A stretch of 58,682 nt of DNA from a virus: positions 1-58,682 of the IMG/VR virus record IMGVR_UViG_3300012685_000005; one strand, given 5' to 3'. A model generated the notes under the pieces. It was not told where the DNA came from. It worked only from the letters and a program-made list of their open reading frames with translations, and searched no databases. The translations under genes were made by a program, and so were the position numbers. Below are positions 43,766 to 51,650 of this stretch, piece by piece (the first letter of the stretch is position 1; each line of letters begins with the position of its first letter).

Positions 43766-44625
43766 GTCGTCAGCTCCTCGGCATTCGGTTGTTCTTCGGC
43801 TTGGATTAAATCCCAAGGTTTCGGCTCTACCCATAGGATACGTGGCGTATACCCAGGCCAGTTATCGCCCGTCACGCATCGCTCCCACAGTCCGATCGCA
43901 CGATTGACCTTCGCGCGTCCGACTTCTCGGTAGGCATTCGACAGCGCAATCAACGAACACGCATACGGCCGCGTGATTTCCTGAAACAAAAACACGAACA
44001 CCGTATCCTCGCGCCCGGTCACGGCGGCGAGCCCGCGCGTGTAGAACTCGGCCTGCAGGTCATAGCCCATGCGGCCAATCTGCTTGGCAATCGCGTCAGG
44101 CGCCGCGCTGGCCGTGGACTTATAGTCCAGAATGATGCGCCGATCCTTCGATAGCATGTCGGGGCGCGCGCGATACCAGAGATTGCCTTCCTGCCACAGC
44201 AGCGTGCGCTCAGGGTCGCCTGTGGCTAGCAAGTCGCCGAGCTCCGTCGTCAGCATGTAATCCTGCGCGGCCGCACACATGGCGACGATATCGACGAACT
44301 GGCGTTCAAGCACGGCGTATTGCCCGTTCGCTTGCGCTGCGTCGCGTGCTTCCTTCGCGGCCTTCGTGCGCCAGTCGTCGGCTTGGACGCGCACGATTTT
44401 ATCCTCGCGCCGTTCGAGCAGCATCATGTGAGCGGCTGAGCCCAGATCGAAACGCGAATTGCCGTCCTCGCGCTCATAATTGGGATTCAGGCGCGGGTGC
44501 GCGAGCCAGGCGTGCAGCGGGGATTGATCGAGTAGAATATTCGCGATACTGGACGAGAGCGATGCGGTCGGCGCTGGGTCGGCGTGGTATTGCTCAGCGG
44601 TAAGCGTGTGGATGCCGGGGGTCAT
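43762..44625 (-). CDS. PD-(D/E)XK exonuclease, RecE/exo VIII-like
   Basis: Encodes 287 residues. GSAAHMMLLE (63-71) is the helix seen in RecE/Cas4-like nucleases; RARPDMLSK (D156) and IILDYKST (D167-x-K169) form the catalytic core. The C-terminal portion has strands of the core. It should resect DNA ends to give single strands for annealing by the Sak4-like protein. ATGA-coupled to the ATPase. Confidence 0.8.
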   Translation of the reverse strand: MTPGIHTLTAEQYHADPAPTASLSSSIANILLDQSPLHAWLAHPRLNPNYEREDGNSRFDLGSAAHMMLLERREDKIVRVQADDWRTKAAKEARDAAQANGQYAVLERQFVDIVAMCAAAQDYMLTTELGDLLATGDPERTLLWQEGNLWYRARPDMLSKDRRIILDYKSTASAAPDAIAKQIGRMGYDLQAEFYTRGLAAVTGREDTVFVFLFQEITRPYACSLIALSNAYREVGRAKVNRAIGLWERCVTGDNWPGYTPRILWVEPKPWDLIQAEEQPNAEELTT

Positions 44626-44735
44626 CGGCGCACCCTGAAATCGGGAGTCTTGCGGAATTCATTGATGCGGCGGTACGAAATTAGTACCTGTCGGCGACGC
44701 GCGCGCCAGAGACGGATGCGATTGAATAGAGTCAC
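44622..44735 (-). CDS. 37-residue basic peptide
   Basis: Encodes MTLFNRIRLWRARRRQVLIS plus 17 residues, GTG start at 44,735. Very Arg-rich. It overlaps the previous stop (GTGA) and the exonuclease start (ATGA). Probably translated as part of the chain. Function unknown. Confidence 0.45.
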   Translation of the reverse strand: MTLFNRIRLWRARRRQVLISYRRINEFRKTPDFRVRR

Positions 44736-44854
44736 GGCCCCACCGCCCGCGAGATGCGCCCGATCAGGCCGATGATGAAGGGCAGGTACGATATCGCAAT
44801 GCATGCAGCGAGAAACGCGATGCCGAGTGCGGAATAACTGGCGCGGATTTTCAT
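44732..44854 (-). CDS. 40-residue TM micro-protein
   Basis: Encodes MKIRASYSALGIAFLAACIA and 20 more residues, one long hydrophobic helix with a short basic start. ATGA overlap with the upstream gene and GTGA with the downstream gene. Function unknown. Confidence 0.5.
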   Translation of the reverse strand: MKIRASYSALGIAFLAACIAISYLPFIIGLIGRISRAVGP

Positions 44855-45114
44855 GAGGTCACCAAATCGTGGGCCAGCATACCAGTCACGTCCGCATCGT
44901 CGATGTCGCGCTCGTACGCGCGCGCCGTCCAGCGATGCCAGTCGCGCTCATTATTATTGAGCACCTGACGCCGCGCCATTTCCTTGAACAGCGGCGAGAG
45001 TTCGATCGAGGCGAGATTCCAAATACCCGACGTGGGTGGATTGAGCGACTGCGTTTGCTGCAATCGGCCGATGCGAGTGACGATCGAGGCGGTACTGACT
45101 TGGGCGAGGTTCAT
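44851..45114 (-). CDS. Hypothetical early protein
   Basis: Encodes 87 residues: N-terminal helical ('STASIVTRIGRLQQTQSLN'), middle with 'SPLFKEMARRQVLNNNERDW', acidic end 'DIDDADVTGMLAHDL'. ATGA overlaps at both ends. No family is recognised. Confidence 0.6.
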   Translation of the reverse strand: MNLAQVSTASIVTRIGRLQQTQSLNPPTSGIWNLASIELSPLFKEMARRQVLNNNERDWHRWTARAYERDIDDADVTGMLAHDLVTS

Positions 45115-45395
45115 AGCGTGTCCTTGAGTATGATGGCCGGATTCGGCATCAATTCCGCGTACCGCAGATGCGCCTGAAAATGCGTTTCCAGCGCGATCAG
45201 CGCGTGATATGCGAGCATCGTGTAACGATCCTCGGCGGACATACCGTTGATGTCGGCGGCGTACATCGTGTTATGAATGATCGCGGACTCGCGCTCGCCT
45301 TCATAGATCGCCTTGCGCATCTCGTCACAGGTCATTGCGGGCAGTTCGCCAGATGGCAAGACAAGGCCCGCACGCATTTGGGGGAAGCGGGCCAT
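45111..45395 (-). CDS. Hypothetical early protein
   Basis: Encodes 94 residues, helical (EMRKAIYEGERESAIIHNTM) with a 'DRYTMLAYHALIALETHFQA' helix. It starts one base after the previous stop. No family is recognised. Confidence 0.6.
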   Translation of the reverse strand: MARFPQMRAGLVLPSGELPAMTCDEMRKAIYEGERESAIIHNTMYAADINGMSAEDRYTMLAYHALIALETHFQAHLRYAELMPNPAIILKDTL

Positions 45396-45512
45396 TTATC
45401 GTGCGCCGCTCGCCACGTGCTTCGAACGCATCGTCGGGACTTTCTGCCAGCGCTGCAGGCGTTGGGCCTTCGCTTTGCGCGCGGCGCGGATCTGTCGTAT
45501 GGCTTGATTCAT
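45396..45512 (-). CDS. 38-residue basic peptide, first leftward gene
   Basis: Encodes MNQAIRQIRAARKAKAQRLQ and 18 more residues, strongly basic. AGGAGTGATGTC precedes the ATG. It is the first gene downstream of the divergent control region and may be a regulatory or DNA-binding peptide. Confidence 0.5.
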   Translation of the reverse strand: MNQAIRQIRAARKAKAQRLQRWQKVPTMRSKHVASGAR

Positions 45513-45547
45513 GACATCACTCCTGGGTGTTGTTTTCGACTGGCGAC

Positions 45548-45577
45548 TATCAAATCACAGGTATTAACGCGAGTCAA
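45548..45577 (-). promoter_or_regulatory. Candidate leftward sigma70-type promoter
   Basis: On the minus strand TTGACT is followed 17 bases later by TTTGAT (near-consensus -35 and a weak -10), 36 bases upstream of the first leftward gene. It would drive the early operon reaching 34,430. Confidence 0.5.
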
Positions 45578-45581
45578 GCGC

Positions 45582-45606
45582 CATGACTAAATATATTGCA
45601 TTCATG
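45582..45606. promoter_or_regulatory. Candidate operator, 25-bp dyad
   Basis: CATGA (45,582) and TCATG (45,602) form an inverted pair around an AT-rich centre, 29 bases before the XRE-type gene at 45,635. Just left of it is the leftward promoter candidate. A regulator such as the XRE protein could bind here and control both directions. Confidence 0.4.
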
Positions 45607-45634
45607 ACAAAACTGTGCAACGATTCCGTCCCAT

Positions 45635-45823
45635 ATGAGCAAACTTATCGACTGGTTGGAACAGCAAACACGTCCTCCCATGGAGTTGATTGAAATCGCG
45701 CGGGCCTTAAAGGTCGATCCAAGTTTGGTCTCTCTATGGCGCATGGGTAAACGCAAACCTGGCAAGCAGCAGCTCAAGAATTTGTCGCGACTGACGGGGA
45801 TTAAGATTGAGGATTTGCTGTGA
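45635..45823 (+). CDS. XRE-type helix-turn-helix repressor-like protein
   Basis: Encodes 62 residues. 'PPMELIEIARALKVDPSLVS' and 'LWRMGKRKPGKQQLKNLSRL' form the four to five helices of a Cro/CI-type HTH. First rightward gene of the divergent region, no clear binding site before the ATG (a leaderless-like start). It may be the switch regulator. Overlaps the next gene by four bases (GTGA). Confidence 0.75.
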   Translation: MSKLIDWLEQQTRPPMELIEIARALKVDPSLVSLWRMGKRKPGKQQLKNLSRLTGIKIEDLL

Positions 45824-46071
45824 ATATTAACGATCACGTATGGGTGCGCTTGACTCCGATCGGTCGCGCGATCCATGTTAAGGATCACAGGGAACTGCAA
45901 TTAGCTTACCCGAACAATGATATTCCCTATACGCCGCCGAAAGAGATCAATGGATGGAGCAGATTTCAATTGTGGTCGTTAATGCGTCAATTCGGCCCGT
46001 TTTGTTATTTAGGCGCTGATCTGCCATTCGAGACTGAGATTCGCTTCACTGATCCGAACGCGCCCGAATGA
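45820..46071 (+). CDS. Hypothetical early protein
   Basis: Encodes 83 residues, GTG start. Begins 'NINDHVWVRLTPIGRAIHVK', with a later 'RFQLWSLMRQFGPFCYLGAD'. Small phage proteins with this opening are common in rightward early regions. No domain name. ATGA overlap with the next gene. Confidence 0.65.
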   Translation: MNINDHVWVRLTPIGRAIHVKDHRELQLAYPNNDIPYTPPKEINGWSRFQLWSLMRQFGPFCYLGADLPFETEIRFTDPNAPE

Positions 46072-46292
46072 AACTCACCTCCGCCCAGCACCGCTGGCTA
46101 GCCTGGTTCGCCGATCACGGCGGCATAGGGTATCTCAAGGGCGCGCGAATTTGCTGCGGCGAGAATCCTGATAATCGCACGAATACGTCGGCGTCGCTGC
46201 CGTTCTTGGCGCTGGTCGCAGCGGGGGCGATCGAAGGATTTGAGGGTCGATTGCGAATCACTGAGTTTGGATTGCGGTTGCTGCGGCCGTGA
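46068..46292 (+). CDS. Winged-helix-like small protein
   Basis: Encodes 74 residues: 'SAQHRWLAWFADHGGIGYLK' then 'LPFLALVAAGAIEGFEGRLR' and 'ITEFGLRLL'. The final strand-helix order suggests a winged-helix fold, which would fit a DNA-binding regulator. It overlaps both neighbours. Function is inferred only. Confidence 0.55.
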   Translation: MKLTSAQHRWLAWFADHGGIGYLKGARICCGENPDNRTNTSASLPFLALVAAGAIEGFEGRLRITEFGLRLLRP

Positions 46293-47215
46293 AATTCCAA
46301 TACGTAGATATTGCTGCCATTCGCGACTTCATCCCGCCATGGGCTTTGAATTACATGATCTTCGCGCGTGAACTAGATGAATGCTTGCGCAAGTATGTAG
46401 ATAACATCTCGCAGGGACATATACCACAACCGTTTATGATTGAGGTTCATATTGACGGCGGCGCTTTAGAATTTCGCTTATTTGAATCGCGTGATCAGAA
46501 TGAGCCAGAGCAAGAAATGGGCATGCTAATGCTTGTGAGTGATAGGTGGGAAATCGGCATCCCATTAAGCTACATGCTGAAAGGAATAGTGCGCAGTGAA
46601 GGAACATATAGTCTCTATTCGCATGGCATAGCCACGGAAATCCCTCTTGCGTACATTGGCATTACGTCGCGTCCGTGGTTTGTACGCTATGCAGAACATC
46701 ACGCTGCCGCGCGCAATGGTTCTGGCTTTTTGTTTCATGATGCACTTCGATTACATGACGGCAAGTTCCTTACACATCGAATATTGATTGCCAACATTGA
46801 CAAAGACACCGCGATGCGACGCGAGGAAGAATGGGTCGCACCAAATACCCTATATCCTCTCGGTCTAAATATGATTCCTGGTGGGTATGCTGGATTACGT
46901 TATTTGTCGACATTGTCAATCGAATTGCGAGACAGCGAATACAGCGCTGAGAGTATTGCTGATGCGATGAATAGAGACTTGATTGGCGGTAAACCCAATC
47001 CTCTCTGTGCGGCACGGTGGGCAGCCGATCCAAATTATGTGGCGCGTGTGATTTGTGGGCACAGTGGACGGCTCACATTAGAGCAGGTGCATATGATTCG
47101 AGCCATGGGCGTTGCATGCCGAGCTGTTAACGAAATTGCGATACTTGCCAAAGCTAATAATATCGCTCAAGTTAAACGGCTCCTTTCCAATCGTACTTAT
47201 TCGCGTGTCCAATGA
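46289..47215 (+). CDS. GIY-YIG domain nuclease-like protein
   Basis: Encodes 308 residues, GTG start. A GIY-YIG core is in the middle: 'PLAYIGITSRPWFVRYAEHH' (YIG at 122-124, R133, H137-H138), E180 in RREEEWVA, and 'LNMIPGGYAG' at the end. A 115-residue N-terminal part and a C-terminal DNA-binding-like helical part surround it. Such proteins cut DNA in phages as homing or host-DNA degrading enzymes. Overlaps the helicase by four bases. Confidence 0.7.
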   Translation: MKFQYVDIAAIRDFIPPWALNYMIFARELDECLRKYVDNISQGHIPQPFMIEVHIDGGALEFRLFESRDQNEPEQEMGMLMLVSDRWEIGIPLSYMLKGIVRSEGTYSLYSHGIATEIPLAYIGITSRPWFVRYAEHHAAARNGSGFLFHDALRLHDGKFLTHRILIANIDKDTAMRREEEWVAPNTLYPLGLNMIPGGYAGLRYLSTLSIELRDSEYSAESIADAMNRDLIGGKPNPLCAARWAADPNYVARVICGHSGRLTLEQVHMIRAMGVACRAVNEIAILAKANNIAQVKRLLSNRTYSRVQ

Positions 47216-48627
47216 GCGAGTTATTCCCGCATCAGGCGAAAGATATTGATGCTATACGTGATTGGTTTAAGCGCTCAATTCTTGCTGTCTTGTGGTACCT
47301 ACCTACTGGTGCGGGAAAATCCTTTGCAGCCGCTTTTATGCTTTTAACCGCATCTAAAGCCGGGAAAATATGCTGGTTTATTGTTCATCGACGTGAACTA
47401 CTTCGCCAAACGGAACGACAGTTTAAGAATCTAGGCGTTGATTATGGCGTCGTGGCTGCGGGAAGACCAATGCAACCCTGGAAGCGCGTGCAAATCTGCA
47501 GCATCAATTCTTTGGCGCGACGAATTGATAAATTGGCAAAACCACAATTAATAGTGCAAGACGAGGCTCACCATCTTCCCTGTAAATCGTGGTCCGACGT
47601 AATCCAGGCTATCGGTCGCTGTTATATGGTAGGGCTTTCCGCTTCCCCCTGCAGATTGGATGGTCGAGGCCTTGGTGAATACTTTGGCGCCATGGTCGTG
47701 GGTTTACCAATTCGCGAGTTGATCGCGCAAGGCTATCTATCGAAGTTCCGCACGTTCGCGCCGCCGACTGTTGATACATCTGGTCTCCATATAAGAGGGG
47801 GCGATTACAAGACGGAAGAAGCGGAAGCACTGATGGATAAACCCGCCATAACTGGCTCCGCAGTCTCGGAATATCGCAAACTCTGCGACGGCAAGCGAGC
47901 GATCGTGTTCTGCGTATCGATCGAACATAGCCAGCATGTGGCGGCGCAGTTTCGCGCCGCTGGATATGCCGCGATCCATATTGATGGCAAGACTGATGAT
48001 CAGATACGCGATATGGCCATAGATGACTTTGAGCGCGGGCGCATTCAAGTCTTGTGTAACGTGGACCTATGCGGCGAAGGGCTGAGTATTAATGCGATTG
48101 AATGCGTGATTCTACTACGGCCTACTCAGTCGTTGGGGCTCTATATTCAGCAAGTCGGGCGCGGACTTCGCACATGGCCTGGTAAAGAATATCTCACGAT
48201 ATTGGATCATGTAGGTTCCACACATAAGTTCGGATTGATTGATGAGCCGCGAGAATGGGCTCTGACGATGGATGAGACCAAGCGCAAAAAGAAAGCCGCG
48301 CCTGGCATCCGCGTCTGCGTCAAATGCTTCGCCGCAAGTCCCGCGCGCGCCTCTGTATGCATCGAATGCGGCCACGTCTTCGAGGTGAAGCCTCGCCAGG
48401 AGATCGACGAGCGCGACGGCGAGCTCGTGGAGTTGACGGCGGAGCAGATCGCGAGAAAGCGAGAACGGCGCGAGCAGGGGCGGTCACGCACGCTCGATCA
48501 GCTAATGGAATTTGCCAAAAAAAAGGGATATCATACTAACTGGGCTATTCGAGTGCATGAGGCGCGACAGAAGAAGAAGCATGGAACACAAGATTTGCAC
48601 GAAATGCCAAATAGAGAAACCTCTTGA
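47212..48627 (+). CDS. SF2 DEAH-box helicase
   Basis: Encodes 471 residues. Motif I PTGAGKS (31-37), motif II DEAH (117-120), motif III 'GLSASP', motif V/VI 'LLRPTQSLGLYIQQVGRGLR'. A C-terminal zinc ribbon CVKC ... CIECGHVF and a basic tail follow. This organisation is typical of phage SF2 helicases used in replication or recombination. The tail contains a run of eight A (48,517-48,524), coding for Lys. Confidence 0.85.
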   Translation: MSELFPHQAKDIDAIRDWFKRSILAVLWYLPTGAGKSFAAAFMLLTASKAGKICWFIVHRRELLRQTERQFKNLGVDYGVVAAGRPMQPWKRVQICSINSLARRIDKLAKPQLIVQDEAHHLPCKSWSDVIQAIGRCYMVGLSASPCRLDGRGLGEYFGAMVVGLPIRELIAQGYLSKFRTFAPPTVDTSGLHIRGGDYKTEEAEALMDKPAITGSAVSEYRKLCDGKRAIVFCVSIEHSQHVAAQFRAAGYAAIHIDGKTDDQIRDMAIDDFERGRIQVLCNVDLCGEGLSINAIECVILLRPTQSLGLYIQQVGRGLRTWPGKEYLTILDHVGSTHKFGLIDEPREWALTMDETKRKKKAAPGIRVCVKCFAASPARASVCIECGHVFEVKPRQEIDERDGELVELTAEQIARKRERREQGRSRTLDQLMEFAKKKGYHTNWAIRVHEARQKKKHGTQDLHEMPNRETS

Positions 48628-49327
48628 TCGGTTTGTTACAGAACGCGCGCGACCCGGAGGCTATGCATCGCATTGCAAAGACTGTAAACGCGCAATGGCC
48701 TACGAATGGCGCAAACGCAATCCAGATAAATGGAAAGCAGTATGCAAGCGCCATTATGAAAAACGCGGCCGGGAAACCAAGCGTCTGTGGTACTACACCG
48801 AAAAAGGACAATCACTCGCAAAGCGTCATAACGTTAGCCCTAAAACGAAAGCGCGCCGACGCGCGTATGAGCAAACGCCGCAAGTCAAGGCATATCGGAA
48901 GGCTTATAAAGCGCAGGCTCACAGACTTAAACGAGAGCGTGAATTAAGGAAACGTCCGGAAAAACGAGCGCAGCATCGTGAACAACAACGCAAGAAACGC
49001 GAATCAATTCAAACTCAATTGCATAATGCTATGAGCTGTCGAATTCGCACGTTCGTTGTTAAGGGTCGCGTATCGTGGCCTGATTTAGTCGGGTACACGA
49101 CTGATGAATTGAAGTTGCATCTGGAAAAACAATTCCATAAACGGATGACGTGGAGCAATTATGGGAAATACGGATGGCATATAGATCATATCGTCCCTGT
49201 TAGCCATTTCAAATTCTCGTCGGTAGAAGATCCAGATTTTAAGGCGTGCTGGGCGCTTTCCAATTTGAGACCATTGTGGTCCAGAGAGAACTATAAGAAA
49301 ACCGATAAGCGGACGCATCTTATATGA
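48581..49327 (+). CDS. HNH endonuclease
   Basis: Encodes 248 residues, starting inside the helicase gene (ATG 48,581 after AAGAAG). N-terminal CTKC (6-9) and HCKDC (32-35) form a zinc knuckle; a very basic middle follows; the C-terminus has 'YGWHIDHIVPVSHFKFSSVE' and 'WALSNLRPLWSRENYKK', a classical HNH motif. The AT-richer DNA than neighbours suggests a mobile (homing-type) gene. May cut host or competitor DNA. Confidence 0.8.
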   Translation: MEHKICTKCQIEKPLDRFVTERARPGGYASHCKDCKRAMAYEWRKRNPDKWKAVCKRHYEKRGRETKRLWYYTEKGQSLAKRHNVSPKTKARRRAYEQTPQVKAYRKAYKAQAHRLKRERELRKRPEKRAQHREQQRKKRESIQTQLHNAMSCRIRTFVVKGRVSWPDLVGYTTDELKLHLEKQFHKRMTWSNYGKYGWHIDHIVPVSHFKFSSVEDPDFKACWALSNLRPLWSRENYKKTDKRTHLI

Positions 49328-49515
49328 CCCTCCGCCTCCGCATCGTCAACGCGCCATCCGACCTCCCCGTCGGCGGCTGGTGGCTGCCGCTGCATCGCTT
49401 GAATGCCGATGGCACGACGACGCCGTATTCTGCGGTGCTCGAATATCATGCGAAGGCGGGGGACTATGTGTGGTGGCAGGCGGTCGAGGTGGTGGTGCCG
49501 GGAGGGGTGACGTGA
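49324..49515 (+). CDS. Small hypothetical protein
   Basis: Encodes 63 residues with strands (TLRLRIVNAPSDLPVGGWWL) and a 'YVWWQAVEVVVPGG' end. ATGA overlap. A similar opening and end, 'APTAKLRWV' and 'WRDVEVVVAES', are seen in the gene at 57,018, so these may be related. Confidence 0.55.
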   Translation: MTLRLRIVNAPSDLPVGGWWLPLHRLNADGTTTPYSAVLEYHAKAGDYVWWQAVEVVVPGGVT

Positions 49516-49781
49516 ATTACATCGAATATGAAGAGTCAGTAGAAAAGCGGGCGCGCGAATTAACTCACGGTTTCCCTCCCGAATACAATATGGCGCCATT
49601 AATGCAATTGATCCGCGATGCGGATCGACTGGGCTATAAGGTTGTCACGGGCAATGATGGCGTCTCGCTCAACAGCGCGCGCCACCCCGACGAATTCGCT
49701 ATCAAACGCATGGCCGATGCGATCAAGGATGGGCGATTGAGTTTGACGAGGAAAGGGCCTAAGAGGACGGAACCGAAATGA
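49512..49781 (+). CDS. Hypothetical helical protein
   Basis: Encodes 89 residues, GTG start at 49,512 overlapping the previous stop. Helical and charged (YEESVEKRARELTHGFPPEY). No family is recognised. Confidence 0.55.
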   Translation: MNYIEYEESVEKRARELTHGFPPEYNMAPLMQLIRDADRLGYKVVTGNDGVSLNSARHPDEFAIKRMADAIKDGRLSLTRKGPKRTEPK

Positions 49782-50185
49782 ATAAGCGCCACGCCAAACC
49801 CACCAGCGCGCAACTCTTGGCGCGTATTTATCGTCGGCAGCTCGCGATGGAATCCGAAACGCGATCTGCGCTCGCGATGCTATCGACGCGCATGGAGTCG
49901 ATGTACGACGAATTACACAGAAACGATTGTTTGACGCATCGTCGCATCGAGGCTCTGACCGATCTGGTGCAGATACTCACCGACTCGCATACCGGTACTT
50001 ACGCGACCGTGGTCGATCACTGCGCGCGGTTACTCAGAGAAAAGAAAACATTGATGTCAATGATTGATCGGCAGCGCGGACTGAATGAGCCGGTGTGGGA
50101 GAATCCGTTTCCGTCGCCATCATGCGCGTTCGCGAGTACGCATCGGCCAGGGGTGCGCTGCGCGGTGTGCGAGGGCGGAATATGA
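49778..50185 (+). CDS. Coiled-coil hypothetical protein
   Basis: Encodes 135 residues, helical (IYRRQLAMESETRSALAMLS and a second helix with 'HRRIEALTDLVQIL') and a Cys-pair tail 'CAVCEGG'. ATGA overlap with both neighbours. Function unknown. Confidence 0.6.
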   Translation: MNKRHAKPTSAQLLARIYRRQLAMESETRSALAMLSTRMESMYDELHRNDCLTHRRIEALTDLVQILTDSHTGTYATVVDHCARLLREKKTLMSMIDRQRGLNEPVWENPFPSPSCAFASTHRPGVRCAVCEGGI

Positions 50186-50310
50186 AAACGATATTTCGGT
50201 TTTTCAATTCCTTGCGGTGGGCGCGCAGCGCCGGGGGAAGTCTGCATGTGTCGGTTTGGTACGCTTGGCGCATGGCGCGAGGGGTATACGACGAGGAATG
50301 CGACAAATGA
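50182..50310 (+). CDS. 42-residue hypothetical protein
   Basis: Encodes MKTIFRFFNSLRWARSAGGS and 22 more residues. ATGA overlap with the gene before and after. Aromatic and basic. Function unknown. Confidence 0.45.
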   Translation: MKTIFRFFNSLRWARSAGGSLHVSVWYAWRMARGVYDEECDK

Positions 50311-50471
50311 CGCTCACCGACCAACTCTACAAAGCACTCGTCAATTGTCCCTGTCGATGCAATCTTGCATATCGGCGCGGTAAAGATGTGCCGATTGAAC
50401 TCTGCGCGCGATGCGCAGCGGTCGAACGCTACGAGCGTGAACTGGCGGAGACTCTCAGTGACGTATCGTGA
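50307..50471 (+). CDS. 54-residue protein with Cys pairs
   Basis: Encodes TDQLYKALVNCPCRCNLAYR, then 'VPIELCARCAAVERYERELA'. Four or five Cys suggest a zinc ribbon. ATGA overlap. Function unknown. Confidence 0.55.
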   Translation: MTLTDQLYKALVNCPCRCNLAYRRGKDVPIELCARCAAVERYERELAETLSDVS

Positions 50472-50637
50472 CCGCAAACGCCTGGGGCTGGTGCGTGCGC
50501 GCCCACCGAAGTTAGACGCGCGCCTGCGCGATTGGATCGTGATCGTGTATTGCGCTCGACGCGGGACGCAATGCGAACTCGCACGGTTTCTAGGAATCAG
50601 TCAATCGACGGTGTGTCGGATTGTGGGGGAATGGTGA
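50458..50637 (+). CDS. HTH-type small regulator
   Basis: Encodes 59 residues, GTG start at 50,458. 'RRGTQCELARFLGISQSTVC' then RIVGEW is a clear helix-turn-helix. Starts inside the previous gene and overlaps the next. It could regulate the right-side early block. Confidence 0.6.
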   Translation: MTYRDRKRLGLVRARPPKLDARLRDWIVIVYCARRGTQCELARFLGISQSTVCRIVGEW

Positions 50638-50936
50638 TCACCATCACGTTCAAGGATTTGATCACAGGCCAGACCACTAAGGCTACCGATTGGGATGGTG
50701 ATGTATTTTGGTGGACTGAGGGAAATGGCGCATGCGATTGCAATCGAGCGGCCGCATGCGGGAAAGAAGAGGAAATGGACGCAGCAATGCGGCTAAAGCA
50801 TCCCGGCCTGGAATCTTGGCAGTCGTTTTGCTACGGCTGCTACCGATTCATAGCGGTCGATGTGGATGGCGATTTCGAGGGAATGACGAAGCAGGAATTA
50901 TTGGCCGCGCTCAATCGTGATTATCCAGGGCCATGA
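50631..50936 (+). CDS. Hypothetical protein with Cys motif
   Basis: Encodes 101 residues from the ATG at 50,631 (or GTG 50,634). Cys and Trp rich: 'DVFWWTEGNGACDCNRAAAC', then 'SFCYGCYRFIAVDVDGDFEG'. Resembles small phage metal-binding proteins. No name. Overlaps the VRR-NUC start (ATGA). Confidence 0.55.
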   Translation: MVITITFKDLITGQTTKATDWDGDVFWWTEGNGACDCNRAAACGKEEEMDAAMRLKHPGLESWQSFCYGCYRFIAVDVDGDFEGMTKQELLAALNRDYPGP

Positions 50937-51295
50937 GCGAATCCGACCTCTACAACGAAATCCTAGGCGCGCACTCGAAAGGCCCTACGCGCCTCATGCG
51001 TATCAACGCCGGCATGGCCTATCAAGGCCGCGTCATCGAGCGCACGCCGCATCGGCTCGTTCTCGCGCCGTGGTATCCGATCCGCCTCGCCGTCGAAGGG
51101 GTAAGCGATCTACTCGGCTGGACGATGGTGGACGCGGCGGCCATTTTCACCGCTATCGAATGCAAGATCGGGCGGCGGCGCCCGACCGACGAGCAGGCGG
51201 CGTTTTTGGATCTCGTGCGCAGGTCAGGCGGCCGCGCCGGCATCGCGCGCAGTGCCGAGGAGGCGGGGCGGATTATCAACGGAGAAAATTTATGA
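50933..51295 (+). CDS. VRR-NUC domain nuclease
   Basis: Encodes 120 residues. 'LYNEILGAHSKGPTRLMRIN' (N-terminal helix and strand), 'GVSDLLGWTMVDAAAIFTAI' and 'ECKIGRRRPTDEQAAFLDLV' (E and K of the PD-(D/E)XK core) are the family motifs. Such stand-alone VRR-NUC proteins are frequent in phages and act as structure-specific nucleases. ATGA overlaps at both ends. Confidence 0.8.
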   Translation: MSESDLYNEILGAHSKGPTRLMRINAGMAYQGRVIERTPHRLVLAPWYPIRLAVEGVSDLLGWTMVDAAAIFTAIECKIGRRRPTDEQAAFLDLVRRSGGRAGIARSAEEAGRIINGENL

Positions 51296-51477
51296 GCGCG
51301 TCAGGTGAGTGGACCGACGAAGAGAAATGCATCTCTATCGCCGAGATCGAGCGTCAGGAACGCATCGCTGAACGCCGCGCCGCCCGCGCCCACGCGCCCT
51401 ACGGCGAGTGGTGCCGCGATCCTGACGCATGCCGTGGCAAAGGCTACTGCCCATTGAGCCCCACCTGCGGCGATTAA
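51292..51477 (+). CDS. 61-residue protein with Cys-rich tail
   Basis: Encodes MSASGEWTDEEKCISIAEIE then a helical stretch and 'CRDPDACRGKGYCPLSPTCG'. Cys-rich tail may bind zinc. ATGA overlap. Last gene before a 173-base gap. Confidence 0.55.
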   Translation: MSASGEWTDEEKCISIAEIERQERIAERRAARAHAPYGEWCRDPDACRGKGYCPLSPTCGD

Positions 51478-51650
51478 TGTCAATCCTCCATTCCCTTATT
51501 TATTTTTCGTGGCGTGAGTCGCACTATTTAACTTTACATTCGACCGTATAAATTTTACATTTCGCCTCGGCTTTCTAATCCTCACTCACTTGTTCATCTA
51601 TGTGCACCTATGCATAAGATGCGGTCGCGTTTTACCTCAGGGAAATAACA
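51478..51650 (+). promoter_or_regulatory. AT-rich intergenic region before RHH gene
   Basis: Contains TATAAA (51,547) between two TTTACATT repeats, and TTGTTC (51,590) followed 17 bases later by CATAAG (weak sigma70-like). It is the first real gap after a long chain of overlapping genes, so a promoter for the replication genes is likely here. No hairpin is clear. Confidence 0.4.

Noticed and set aside
48517-48524. Run of eight A as a possible frameshift site in the helicase tail
   Set aside because: No downstream stem or extended alternative frame that would make a meaningful fusion; the HNH gene has its own start.
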